From positions 372,001-436,000 of the forward strand of contig LN483070.1 of the NCBI GenBank assembly GCA_900016675.1: DNA of 64,000 bases, given 5' to 3'. The DNA comes from Arthrobacter saudimassiliensis (GTDB taxonomy: Bacteria; Actinomycetota; Actinomycetes; Actinomycetales; Micrococcaceae). The notes under the pieces were generated by a model that saw only the letters and a program-made list of their open reading frames with translations, had not been told where the DNA came from and did no database searches. Made by a program: the position numbers and the translations under genes. Of this stretch, positions 1 through 7,729 are shown in pieces; position 1 is the stretch's first letter, and each line of letters begins with the position of its first letter.

Positions 1-2
1 CG

Positions 3-683
3 ACCTCCAAGCGGTTCCTGGTCCTGACCAACAACTCCATCTACACGCCGCGGGACCTCGCGGCCCGGCTGCGGGCCAGCGGGCTGGAGGTGCCGGAGGA
101 GAACCTGTGGACGTCGGCGCTGGCCACGGCGGAGTTCCTGAAGGACCAGCTGGCCGGCTCCCCCACTCCCGGGCGGGCCTTCGTGGTCGGCGAGGCGGGG
201 CTGACGACGGCGCTGCATGAGGCCGGGCTGATCCTCACCGACACCAACCCCGACTACGTGGTGCTCGGCGAGACCCGCACCTATTCGTTCGGCACCATCA
301 CCAAGGCCATCCGGCTGATCCTGGACGGCGCCCGCTTCATCTCCACGAACCCCGACGTCACCGGCCCGTCCGCGGAGGGGCCGCTGCCGGCCACCGGCGC
401 CATCGCCGCCCTGATCACCGCCGCCACGAAGCGCGAGCCGTACGTCATCGGCAAGCCGAACCCGATGATGTTCCGCTCGGCGATGAAGAAGATCGACGCG
501 CATTCGGAATCCACCGCGATGATCGGTGACCGGATGGACACCGACATCATCGCCGGCATCGAGGCGGGCCTGCGCACGGTCCTGGTGCTGACCGGGATCA
601 CGCAGCGCGAGGACGTGAACGCCTACTCGTTCCGGCCCTCGCAGATCGTGGACTCGGTGGCGGACCTGATCCCGACGATCTAG
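3..683 (+). CDS. HAD-IIA family hydrolase (NagD/phosphoglycolate-phosphatase type), 5' end missing
   Basis: The last 226 residues of a Mg-dependent phosphatase of the HAD-IIA (NagD, 4-nitrophenylphosphatase) family; the start codon lies before the window. Visible are the second HAD motif with FLVLTNNS near residue 5, the motif III lysine in IGKPNPMMF (about residue 149) and the acidic motif IV GDRMDTDI (about 175) that binds Mg. The cap domain lies between them. The substrate cannot be told from sequence; family members dephosphorylate sugar phosphates, glycolate phosphate or nucleotides in the cytoplasm. Its stop overlaps the stop of the convergent hydrolase gene by 4 bases. Family call is firm, the substrate is not. 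Confidence 0.9.
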   Translation, partial: TSKRFLVLTNNSIYTPRDLAARLRASGLEVPEENLWTSALATAEFLKDQLAGSPTPGRAFVVGEAGLTTALHEAGLILTDTNPDYVVLGETRTYSFGTITKAIRLILDGARFISTNPDVTGPSAEGPLPATGAIAALITAATKREPYVIGKPNPMMFRSAMKKIDAHSESTAMIGDRMDTDIIAGIEAGLRTVLVLTGITQREDVNAYSFRPSQIVDSVADLIPTI

Positions 684-1681
684 TACACAACCTTCCGGCC
701 GCCGCCCAGCGGCGCCGGGGAGAACCGGCGCAGCACCTCCGAGACCGTGCGCTGATAGATCCTCGGGTTCCACTGCGGGCTGGCGTGCGCGGGCCGGGCG
801 CCCTCGGTGACGAGGTCGTTGCTGACCAGGTTCTGCGGAAACAGGTCCTTCCAGCGGTTGCGCGCCGCCGCGTAGTCCACGGTCTCGTCGTCGGGGTTGC
901 CGATGAACGCCATCCGGGTCTCGCCCAGCCCGCCGTTGAACCGCAGCGGATCGAAGTGGTAGATGTACGACGACTCCGACTGGATCAGCACGCTGGAGGG
1001 CGCGAGCGGCGACAGCTGCTCGAGGGTCTGGTCCAGCACGGTATGCCAGGAGCGCTCGTTCCGGTTCACGATCCGCTCGCCCAGCTCGTAGCCGCCGCGC
1101 AGCACGCTCGGAATCCGGTAGCCGGCGTCGTACAGGAAGACCACGCCCTCGAACATGCGCCGGTCCAGCACGTCCTGCCGGGTGCACGGGGAGGAGTCCA
1201 GCAGGATGAACTCCACGGCCACGCCGCGCTCGCGCAGGGCCGCGGCCACCTGCACGGCCAGCATCCCGCCGAAGCTGTGCCCGTAGAAGTAGACGCGGCG
1301 CAGCTGGTGGTTGCGGATGTACCGGTACACCGCGGCAGTGATTTCCGCCGGGTCCAGGCCGCGGTTGGAGTAGCCGACGGCGGCCATCCGTCCCCGGGCG
1401 GCCAGGGCCGGGCGCAGCGAATTGACGATCCAGACCGCTTCCTCCCAGCTGGTCTTGTAGCCGGGGAAGAGGAACCAGCCGGCGGCGGGGAAGCGGCGCT
1501 CCGCGGCGTCGTCGCGCACCCGCAGGATCTCCATCTCGTCCCGCTGGCGCTGGATGAGCCGGGTGACGCCGAGGTCGGCGGCCAGGGCCGCGCCCAGCAC
1601 CGAGCCCGCAAGGAACTGCCGCCGGGAGAACCGCTTCAGGTCAGCGGCCCGGCGCAGGTACTCGGCTGGGTCGTGGGTCAT
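680..1681 (-). CDS. alpha/beta hydrolase, probably exported or membrane-anchored
   Basis: A 333-residue alpha/beta-hydrolase. The nucleophile elbow GHSFGG sits at residues 134-139 (Ser136); an acidic residue in LDSSP and a histidine in RPAHASPQW near the C-terminus are candidates for the rest of the triad. The N-terminus has SRRQF (19-23) followed by a hydrophobic stretch to about residue 40, which resembles a twin-arginine signal or anchor; this is inference because charged residues follow without an obvious AxA site. It is read in the same direction as pyrE, 54 bases downstream, and overlaps the HAD gene tail to tail. Substrate unknown; ester or thioester cleavage is the family norm. Confidence 0.8.
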   Translation of the reverse strand: MTHDPAEYLRRAADLKRFSRRQFLAGSVLGAALAADLGVTRLIQRQRDEMEILRVRDDAAERRFPAAGWFLFPGYKTSWEEAVWIVNSLRPALAARGRMAAVGYSNRGLDPAEITAAVYRYIRNHQLRRVYFYGHSFGGMLAVQVAAALRERGVAVEFILLDSSPCTRQDVLDRRMFEGVVFLYDAGYRIPSVLRGGYELGERIVNRNERSWHTVLDQTLEQLSPLAPSSVLIQSESSYIYHFDPLRFNGGLGETRMAFIGNPDDETVDYAAARNRWKDLFPQNLVSNDLVTEGARPAHASPQWNPRIYQRTVSEVLRRFSPAPLGGGRKVVY

Positions 1682-1735
1682 GGCTTCCCCGTGCCGGGCC
1701 GCCGTCCGGCGGGAGGGTGCGTTGGCGGCTGCGGG

Positions 1736-2305
1736 CTAGTCGAGCCCGAGGTCGTCCTTGCCGAACAGGGCCAGGTACGGCACGCCCGCTTCGGCTTCGA
1801 TGCGTTCCTTGGCGCCGGTGTCCCGGTCCACGATGACCGCCACCGCGCGCACGTCGCCGCCGGCGTTCCGCACGCCCTCGACGGCGGTCAGCGCCGATCC
1901 GCCGGTGGTGGAGGTGTCCTCCAGGACCACCACGGGACGGCCGGCGACGTCGGGGCCCTCCACCTGGCGGCCCATGCCGTAGGACTTCTGCGCCTTGCGG
2001 ACCACGAACGCGTCCACGGCCCGTCCGGAGCGGTGCGCGGCGTGCATGACGGCGGTGCCCACCGGATCCGCGCCCATGGTCAGCCCCCCGGCGGCGGCGA
2101 AGTCGATGCCGGCGTCGTCGAGCATTTCGAGCATGGCCTCGCCGACCAGGGCCGAGGCTTCATGGTGCAGGGTGACCCGGCGCAGGTCGATGTAATAGTC
2201 GGCCTCCGCACCGCTGGACAGGGTCACCTTTCCGCGGACCACGGCAAGGTCCCCGATCAGTTCCAGCAGGCGGGCGCGGGTGGCGGTACGGCTCGGCGTC
2301 GTCAT
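1736..2305 (-). CDS. pyrE: orotate phosphoribosyltransferase
   Basis: Cytoplasmic enzyme of pyrimidine synthesis that joins orotate to PRPP to give OMP. The 189-residue length is typical. The PRPP-binding loop VVVLEDTSTTGGS is at about residues 123-135, and the YYIDLRRVTL segment near residue 37 matches the orotate-side N-terminal region. The ATG at 2305 is preceded exactly 6 bases upstream by TAGGAT, so the message may be leaderless, although an AGGA is also present 8 bases upstream. It is divergent from nadE across 179 bases, and the alpha/beta hydrolase follows in the same direction. No other pyr genes are in the window. Confidence 0.93.
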   Translation of the reverse strand: MTTPSRTATRARLLELIGDLAVVRGKVTLSSGAEADYYIDLRRVTLHHEASALVGEAMLEMLDDAGIDFAAAGGLTMGADPVGTAVMHAAHRSGRAVDAFVVRKAQKSYGMGRQVEGPDVAGRPVVVLEDTSTTGGSALTAVEGVRNAGGDVRAVAVIVDRDTGAKERIEAEAGVPYLALFGKDDLGLD

Positions 2306-2311
2306 GCTTCA

Positions 2312-2317
2312 ATCCTA
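2312..2317 (-). promoter_or_regulatory. putative -10 element of a leaderless pyrE transcript
   Basis: TAGGAT read on the minus strand with 6 bases to the ATG of pyrE. The same TANNNT-N6 arrangement recurs at many starts in this window. No clear -35 is seen. Confidence 0.45.
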
Positions 2318-2397
2318 GCCGCGGCGGACCGGGCGGATCGGGCGGGGCCGCCTGTGTGACTGCCCCGCCGTCGTCGTCCTCCCTCCCCCGCCGCCTG

Positions 2398-2436
2398 TGG
2401 CCCGCTGCCCGCCGCCCGCTGCCCGCCGCCCGTGCC
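2398..2436. repeat. short tandem C-rich repeat between pyrE and nadE
   Basis: The 14-base unit GCCCGCTGCCCGCC occurs twice in tandem and a third partial copy follows, within the divergent pyrE-nadE spacer. It is low-complexity DNA with no obvious function. Confidence 0.6.
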
Positions 2437-2472
2437 GCGGAAATACTGCTCGGCAGCGGCAGGCCTGTTGGA

Positions 2473-2478
2473 TAAGGT
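2473..2478 (+). promoter_or_regulatory. putative -10 element of a leaderless nadE transcript
   Basis: TAAGGT lies 6 bases before the ATG of nadE. The overlapping AAGGTGG could instead act as a ribosome binding site, so both readings are possible. Confidence 0.4.
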
Positions 2479-2484
2479 GGCCAC

Positions 2485-3312
2485 ATGCGCGAACTACAAG
2501 CCGAAATCACAGCTGAAATGGGCGTCAGCCCCGAGATCGACGCCGCCGCGGAGGTTCGCCGCCGGGTGGAGTTCCTGAAGGAATACCTGCTCGCCTCGCA
2601 CACCAAGGGCTTTGTGCTGGGCATCAGCGGCGGGCTGGATTCGACGCTGGCCGGCAAGCTGGCCCAGCTGGCCGCCGAGGAGCTGCGGGAGGCGGGGCAC
2701 GAGGCGGAGTTCGTGGCGCTGCGCCTGCCGTACCGGGTCCAGCACGATGAGGAGGACGCCCAGGCGGCGCTGGAGTTCATCGGCCCGGACGTCTCCTGGG
2801 TCTACAACGTCGGTCCGGCGGTGGACGGCTTCGAGGACGCCTACCGCGAGATGGCCGGCGGGAAGATCAGCGACTTCAACAAGGGCAACATCAAGGCCCG
2901 GGTGCGCATGACCGCCCAGTACGCGGTGGCCGGCGAACGCAACCTGCTCGTCGTCGGCACCGACCACGGCGCGGAGTCCGTCACCGGTTTCTTCACCAAG
3001 TACGGCGACGGCGGGGCGGACATCCTGCCGCTCTTCGGCCTGGACAAGCGGCAGAACCGGCAGCTGCTCGCCGAGCTCGGCGCGCCCGAGCGCCTGGTGT
3101 CGAAGGCGCCGACGGCGGACCTGCTCGACGAGAACCCCGGCCAGACCGACGAGACCGAACTGGGCATCAGCTACGACCAGATCGACGACTACGTCGAGGG
3201 CCGCGAGGTGCCCGAAGAGGCCGCAGCCGCGATCGAAAAGCGGTTCCTGATGACCCGGCACAAGCGCACCACCCCGGTCATCATCACCGACACCTGGTGG
3301 AAGCAGGCCTGA
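2485..3312 (+). CDS. nadE: ammonia-dependent NAD+ synthetase
   Basis: Makes NAD+ from nicotinate adenine dinucleotide with ATP and ammonia in the cytoplasm. The protein is 275 residues, the size of the short NH3-dependent class, with no glutaminase (nitrilase) domain in front. The ATP-pyrophosphatase P-loop SGGLDST is at residues 48-54, and a conserved [20 protein letters not shown] segment, in which the NaAD site lies, follows at about 155-175. A hairpin follows the stop (3339-3379) before xth. Start supported by AAGGTGG about 6 bases upstream or by a leaderless -10. Confidence 0.95.
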   Translation: MRELQAEITAEMGVSPEIDAAAEVRRRVEFLKEYLLASHTKGFVLGISGGLDSTLAGKLAQLAAEELREAGHEAEFVALRLPYRVQHDEEDAQAALEFIGPDVSWVYNVGPAVDGFEDAYREMAGGKISDFNKGNIKARVRMTAQYAVAGERNLLVVGTDHGAESVTGFFTKYGDGGADILPLFGLDKRQNRQLLAELGAPERLVSKAPTADLLDENPGQTDETELGISYDQIDDYVEGREVPEEAAAAIEKRFLMTRHKRTTPVIITDTWWKQA

Positions 3313-3338
3313 ACCGCCCGCCCCTGGCGGCAACACGG

Positions 3339-3379
3339 ATTCGGCCGGGCGCAGGCGCCGTAGGAGTGCCCGGCCGAAT
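3339..3379 (+). terminator. hairpin after nadE
   Basis: A perfect 12-base stem ATTCGGCCGGGC / GCCCGGCCGAAT with a 17-base loop, 27 bases after the nadE stop. No U tract follows, so it may be a terminator of the GC-rich actinobacterial kind or an mRNA 3' stabiliser. Confidence 0.55.
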
Positions 3380-3383
3380 TCGG

Positions 3384-3389
3384 TAACGT
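3384..3389 (+). promoter_or_regulatory. putative -10 element of a leaderless xth transcript
   Basis: TAACGT with 7 bases to the GTG start of xth, immediately after the nadE hairpin; no -35 match seen. Confidence 0.4.
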
Positions 3390-3396
3390 AGCAAGG

Positions 3397-4200
3397 GTGA
3401 AGATTGCTACCTGGAATGTGAACTCGATCCGTGCCCGTGCCGACCGGGTGGAGGCGTGGCTTCGCCGCTCCGACGTCGACGTGCTGGCCATCCAGGAAAC
3501 CAAGGCGAAGGACGAGAACTTCCCCTGGGAGCTGTTCGAAAACAACGGCTACGAAGTGGCGCACTTCGGGCTCAGCCAGTGGAACGGCGTCGCGATCGCC
3601 TCCCGGGTGGGGCTGGACGACGTCGAGCGCACCTTCCCCAACCAGCCGCACTTCGGCAAGACCGAGGCGACCACGGCAGCGGAGGCCCGGGCCATCGGCG
3701 CGACCTGCGGCGGCGTGCGGGTGTGGAGCCTGTACGTGCCCAACGGCCGCGCCGTGGGTGACCCGCACATGCCGTACAAGCTGGAGTGGCTGAAGGTCCT
3801 CAAGGAGGAGGCGTCCGCCTGGGTGGCCGCCGATCCGAAGCTGAAGCTCGCGCTGATGGGCGACTGGAACATCGCCCCGCAGGACGAGGACGTCTGGGAC
3901 ATCGACTGGTTCCGCGCCCAGAACGCCACTCACATCACCGAGCCGGAGCGTGCCGCGTTCCAGGCCTTCCTCGATGCCGGGTTCACCGACGTCGTCCGCC
4001 CCTACACCCCCGGTCCGGGCGTCTACACCTACTGGGACTACACCCAGCTGCGCTTCCCGAAGCGGGAAGGCATGCGCATTGACTTCGTGCTGGGCTCCCC
4101 CGCGCTGGCCGAATCGGTGACCGGCGCGATGATCGACCGCGAGGAGCGCAAGGGCAAGGGCGCCTCCGACCACGCGCCGGTGATCGTGGAGCTGGACTAG
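3397..4200 (+). CDS. xth: exodeoxyribonuclease III (AP endonuclease)
   Basis: A 267-residue Mg-dependent endonuclease/exonuclease/phosphatase-fold enzyme acting on abasic and 3'-blocked DNA in base excision repair. Motifs in order: WNVNSIRAR at residues 6-14, the metal-binding glutamate in IQETK (about 34), GDWNIA (about 152) with the catalytic Asp/Asn pair, and the C-terminal SDHAPV with the Asp-His pair (about 259). Start is GTG, chosen because the family begins MKIATWNVNS and a -10-like TAACGT lies 7 bases upstream. A conserved unknown gene begins 3 bases after its stop, probably in the same transcript. Confidence 0.94.
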   Translation: MKIATWNVNSIRARADRVEAWLRRSDVDVLAIQETKAKDENFPWELFENNGYEVAHFGLSQWNGVAIASRVGLDDVERTFPNQPHFGKTEATTAAEARAIGATCGGVRVWSLYVPNGRAVGDPHMPYKLEWLKVLKEEASAWVAADPKLKLALMGDWNIAPQDEDVWDIDWFRAQNATHITEPERAAFQAFLDAGFTDVVRPYTPGPGVYTYWDYTQLRFPKREGMRIDFVLGSPALAESVTGAMIDREERKGKGASDHAPVIVELD

Positions 4201-4203
4201 CCG

Positions 4204-5058
4204 ATGGCCGGCCCGCAGCCCGCAGCCGCGATCCGCACGTTTCCGTACGTCTCGCACCTGCGGGTCTACGAGCCGCTTGACGCGTTCGACGACGACCAGC
4301 AGCTGGCCATCCTCGAGCAGCGTTCCCGTGCCCGGCACGAGACCGAGGACCTGGAACGCACCTCGACGATGCGTCGGCTGGTGCGCACCGTGTCCGATCC
4401 CTTCCCCCATGGCGGCACCGACCTGGTGCGGGTGCTGAACCATCCCGGGCCCGACGGCGTCCCGCAGCGGCTGTACTGCCCCAACCAGCTGGCGGTGCGC
4501 ACCTCGCTGGCGGCGGAGTCCCTGGGCGAGACGATCCGGGGGCCGCTGGTGGACGTGCTGGTCCCGGAGGTGGCGCGGCAGGCGCACGCCGACCGCATGG
4601 ACCCGGACCGGTTCGCGGATTCCCTCGCGAAGCTGCACACCCGGTCCGCCACGTGGGGCGTGCCTTTCGGCTGGTTCGTGCTGCTGCACGAGGACGACCA
4701 CACCGAAGTGGTGGAGGACGACGGCCGGGTGCTGACGGTGCGGATGAGCGCACCCATCCAGCAGGCCGTGCACCGCGCCCGGCAGGCCGCCGCGGCGCTG
4801 GCCCTGGCGGCCCCGGAGCTGGACCTGCTCGACGAGCTGACCGAACTGGCGACCTGGCTGGAGGTGTTCTCGCCGCGCGCCGTCGTCGAATTGGACTATG
4901 GCCCGGTGGCGGACCTGGTGTTCCCGGACGACTCGCCGTCCGATGTGCGGATGGGCATCGAGGCGCTGGCCGACGGCGACATGACCGGCGCCGCGGCGGC
5001 CTACCGGCGGCTGGCCGGGCGGTGGATCCCCATCCGGCAGCTCGCGCGGGCGTCTTAG
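4204..5058 (+). CDS. conserved actinobacterial-type protein of unknown function
   Basis: A 284-residue soluble protein I cannot assign to a named function. It starts 3 bases after the xth stop and is almost surely co-transcribed with it. The sequence has no signal peptide or membrane segment. The N-terminus carries FPYVSHLRVYEPLDAF; the middle contains CPNQLAVRTSLAAESL and the segment ATWGVPFGWFVLLHEDDH with a run of acidic residues and histidine; the C-terminus ends with AGRWIPIRQLARAS. Aromatic, glycine-poor and rich in Asp and Glu, it looks like a globular cytoplasmic protein. The link to xth is positional only. Confidence 0.85.
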   Translation: MAGPQPAAAIRTFPYVSHLRVYEPLDAFDDDQQLAILEQRSRARHETEDLERTSTMRRLVRTVSDPFPHGGTDLVRVLNHPGPDGVPQRLYCPNQLAVRTSLAAESLGETIRGPLVDVLVPEVARQAHADRMDPDRFADSLAKLHTRSATWGVPFGWFVLLHEDDHTEVVEDDGRVLTVRMSAPIQQAVHRARQAAAALALAAPELDLLDELTELATWLEVFSPRAVVELDYGPVADLVFPDDSPSDVRMGIEALADGDMTGAAAAYRRLAGRWIPIRQLARAS

Positions 5059-5127
5059 GCGCTGCCGGTCGGATACCTGGTTTCGGGCCTAAACCACTTG
5101 TGTGGACAGTCCCCGGAACGGGCCGAA

Positions 5128-5157
5128 AGTGTCAGAGGCGGGGCATGGAATTGAGCC
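5128..5157 (+). promoter_or_regulatory. short leader before the DUF222/HNH gene
   Basis: The sequence GTGTCAGAGGCGGGGCATGG followed by AATTGAGCC directly precedes the ATG. My recollection is that DUF222/13E12-type genes often share a similar TGTC-GGGG leader, which would make it a family-specific start signal; this is not verified. No standard ribosome binding site lies at normal spacing. Confidence 0.35.
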
Positions 5158-6792
5158 ATGGAAAAGCCTCCCGAATCCCCTCCCGATGGCCCTGGGGCGC
5201 TCGGACGCGGCGGCGTCCCCGGCTCCTGGCCTGCTCCCGATCTCCGTGAGCTTCCCTGGCCCGCTGCGGCCTGCACCGGCGTTGCGGGAATAGTGGCCGC
5301 AGATGCTTCCACCGTTACGCTGGACCAGTCCCTGGCCGGCCTCGCCGACCTGGCCCGGCTGGAAGCCTGGGCTTCAGCCCAGCAGATGCATCTGGTGTAC
5401 CGAACCTCCTGCAGCCTGCTCGGATCTATCCGTCGCGGCCGCCCTGTCCCCGAGGGTGAGGCCCCGGCACGCCGCAGCCAGCTGGATGAAGCCAGCCGCC
5501 GACTGACCGCGGAACGGCTCTGCGCCGCGGAGATCGGCGCGCTGCTCCGTGTCCCCGAGGTGACTGCGCTTGCCCTGGTCCGCGACGCCGAAGCCTTCCA
5601 CGTGCGATGCACCGCCACGCTCCAGGCACTCGAAAAGGGCCGGTTCAGCTTCCGGCATGCCCAGGTCATAACCGAGTTCACCGATGGACTGGAGTCACCG
5701 GTCGCCCAGGAACTGGAAGCCAGGCTGATTCCTGCTGCCGAGGAAAAGACGGTCGCCCAGCTTCGTCGCCTGGCCAGACGGCTGCGGGAGGAAGCCGACC
5801 CGTGTACCGCCGAGCAGCGCCATCAGGAACGGCTGGCCAAGAGAGGTGTCTTCCTCGATCCTGCCCCATACGGCATGTGCATGCTCTCCGCCTATCTTCC
5901 GGCGGACCAGGGCACGGGAATCTTCGATGCACTGACGGTCGCGGCCCGCGGAGAACAGCAGGCCGGGGACCCCCGCCTCCTGAACCAGCTCCGGGCGGAC
6001 ATTCTGGTCTCGCTGCTGTCGGGTATTCCGGTCCATGCCCCGGGGGCGCCTGCCCACGCTTCGGGCACAGCCGCCTCCGGCGTGCCGGGCAGATCGGATA
6101 TGGCCGGCGAGCCGGCCACGGGCGGCGGGCCGGCCACGGCTGGCACGCTGGCGACGGCGCGGAGGCCGGCCACGGGCGGCGGGCCGGATCCGGTGGCAGG
6201 CAGCGGTCTCCGAACCGAGGTGATGGTCCTGATCCACGCCGATACCCTGCGCGGGCTGGACGAGAACCCGGCCGAGCTGAACGGGTACGGCCCCATCAGC
6301 GCTCAGGCAGCCCGCCGGCTTGTTGCGGAAGCAGCAGGAATCACCGGACTCACGCTTGACCGGTCGGGCGCTGTCGCCGGAGTCGGCCGACGCCGAAAAG
6401 TATCCGCCGAACTCAAGCGGTGGCTGCAGGCCAGGGACGGCACCTGTCGCTTCCCCGGCTGCAGCCGTTCGGCCAGGAGCTCGGAGATCGACCACACCCG
6501 CCCCTGGGCCGAGGGAGGGCCGACCGAAGAGGCCAACCTGGCCCATCTGTGCCGGAGCCACCACCGCCTCAAGACCCTGGGGTACTGGCGGGCGACCCAG
6601 ACAGGCGGCGGCACCATCAGGTGGACCAGTCCCGCCGGACGCACCTACGACACCAGCCCCCAGCTTCGCCCTTCGAAAGCATCCGTGGATGCGGTCCCTG
6701 CCCGGGGAAGAGCCTGGCCGGGAATCGACGACAAGCCGGCGGTGGATAAGGAACCGGCGAACGGAGATCCGATGGCAGACTGCCCCTTCTGA
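5158..6792 (+). CDS. DUF222 domain protein with C-terminal HNH endonuclease motif (13E12 type)
   Basis: A 544-residue protein of the large actinobacterial DUF222/HNH family, usually multicopy in a genome. The DUF222 region covers roughly residues 40-300. The HNH nuclease near residues 425-470 has paired cysteines in CRFPGCSR, the IDHTRPW catalytic histidine segment, and LCRSHHRLKT with the last Cys and His pair, so the metal-binding residues look intact. Between the domains (about 318-345) is a Gly/Pro/Ala-rich linker that contains an exact 23-base DNA duplication. The biological role of the family is unknown; DNA cleavage is inferred from the motif. Start chosen at the ATG after the conserved-looking leader. 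Confidence 0.88.
   Translation: MEKPPESPPDGPGALGRGGVPGSWPAPDLRELPWPAAACTGVAGIVAADASTVTLDQSLAGLADLARLEAWASAQQMHLVYRTSCSLLGSIRRGRPVPEGEAPARRSQLDEASRRLTAERLCAAEIGALLRVPEVTALALVRDAEAFHVRCTATLQALEKGRFSFRHAQVITEFTDGLESPVAQELEARLIPAAEEKTVAQLRRLARRLREEADPCTAEQRHQERLAKRGVFLDPAPYGMCMLSAYLPADQGTGIFDALTVAARGEQQAGDPRLLNQLRADILVSLLSGIPVHAPGAPAHASGTAASGVPGRSDMAGEPATGGGPATAGTLATARRPATGGGPDPVAGSGLRTEVMVLIHADTLRGLDENPAELNGYGPISAQAARRLVAEAAGITGLTLDRSGAVAGVGRRRKVSAELKRWLQARDGTCRFPGCSRSARSSEIDHTRPWAEGGPTEEANLAHLCRSHHRLKTLGYWRATQTGGGTIRWTSPAGRTYDTSPQLRPSKASVDAVPARGRAWPGIDDKPAVDKEPANGDPMADCPF
6111..6187 (+). repeat. exact 23-base direct repeat inside the DUF222/HNH linker
   Basis: The segments 6111-6133 and 6165-6187 are identical over 23 bases and lie 54 bases apart, a multiple of three. 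Both encode PATGGGP-type linker sequence, so copy changes would stay in frame. Confidence 0.8.
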
Positions 6793-6840
6793 ACGGCACC
6801 GACCCAGCCGGGGCGCTTCCGGGGGTGCGCCAACACGCTG

Positions 6841-6944
6841 GCACTCGGCGCTGTGCGCTCAGCACTCAACACACACCACTCAACACTCAGCGCTCAGCAC
6901 TCAGCGGTCAGCACTCAGCGGTGTCAGCCCTCAGCGGTGTCAGC
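6841..6944. repeat. imperfect CACTCAGC-type repeat cluster
   Basis: About 100 bases made mainly of variants of CACTCAAC, CACTCAGCG and GTGTCAGCG, repeated more than eight times. It fills the space between the DUF222/HNH stop and the convergent AmaP-like gene and reaches into that gene's stop codon. Units are too short and irregular for CRISPR. Confidence 0.8.
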
Positions 6945-7560
6945 GGACGCGGTCCTCGCGTCCGAGCCGGAAGCGCGACCCCGCCTCAATGCTGATCAGC
7001 ACGGGTTGCCGGCTGCCGCCCAACGTGAGGTCCAGGGCCTCCACGAGGTGGGTGGCGTCGGCGGCCACCAGGTGCGGCGCAGCGCCCTGCCGGGGTTGGA
7101 TGCGCACCTTGAGGGCGGTCCCCCCGCCCGGCATGGTCCACGTGCTGACCGCTGCACCGACGATGTCCGGGTCCTGCAGCAGCGCCTCACGCAGCGCCTG
7201 CTCGGCCACAGCACCGCTGATGCTCACCCGGCCCGGGGCGCCGTCGTCCACGCTGTACACAGAGGCGAGGGTGCCTGTGCGGCCGCGGCCCTGCAGCGAC
7301 ATCCAGACCACCAGCAGCACGATGGCGCCCAGCATCAGCAGCACCAGCAGCGCCCAGAGCCAGCTTGGCCCCTCGCCCGGCATGCTCGTCCCGGCGAAAA
7401 CGCTATCCAGGCCGGACAGCCCACCTTCGACCGCGCGACGCCAGGTCTGCGCCGCGGCACCCGACGTGCTGATCAGCACCAGCACCGCTCCGGCCGCTAG
7501 CAGCAGGAGGCCCAGCAGTGCCAGCAGCGTCCGATTCAGCGCCCGCGGAGTCTGGTTCAC
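6940..7560 (-). CDS. alkaline-shock membrane-anchor (AmaP-like) protein
   Basis: A 206-residue protein with two hydrophobic segments (about residues 9-30 and 67-88) that would form a hairpin in the membrane, followed by a cytoplasmic domain resembling the Asp23-binding part of AmaP. In Staphylococcus AmaP anchors Asp23 to the membrane; the presence of two Asp23-type genes upstream in the same direction supports the same role here. It is the last gene of the operon that begins at 9855, separated from the preceding gene by 169 bases of minisatellite-like DNA. Its stop lies inside a repeat cluster. The function is inferred from layout and topology. Confidence 0.7.
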   Translation of the reverse strand: MNQTPRALNRTLLALLGLLLLAAGAVLVLISTSGAAAQTWRRAVEGGLSGLDSVFAGTSMPGEGPSWLWALLVLLMLGAIVLLVVWMSLQGRGRTGTLASVYSVDDGAPGRVSISGAVAEQALREALLQDPDIVGAAVSTWTMPGGGTALKVRIQPRQGAAPHLVAADATHLVEALDLTLGGSRQPVLISIEAGSRFRLGREDRVR

Positions 7561-7601
7561 GCTTTCCTCCTCATCGGCAGCCCCGTCCGCCGGTGCCGTC
7601 C

Positions 7602-7706
7602 CGCGCCCGCATGCTGGCCGCTTCCCGGGTGCCGGGTCGCGCCCGGATGCTGGCTGCTTCCTGGGGGCCGTCCCGTTCCTGCGGGCGGTCCCGTTCGCCT
7701 GTGCCG
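7602..7706. repeat. minisatellite-like repeats between two envelope genes
   Basis: Positions 7602-7634 and 7638-7670 are two 33-base copies that match at 29 positions, with a 36-base period. They are followed by shorter copies beginning TCCCGTTC at 7671 and 7689. The array interrupts the Asp23-type operon between its fourth and fifth genes and has no credible reading frame of its own. Confidence 0.75.
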
Positions 7707-7729
7707 CTCCGTGCTCAGCCGTCGTTCCG

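Noticed and set aside
6841-6944. Possible CRISPR array
   Set aside because: Units of 8-10 bases without regular spacers and no cas genes.
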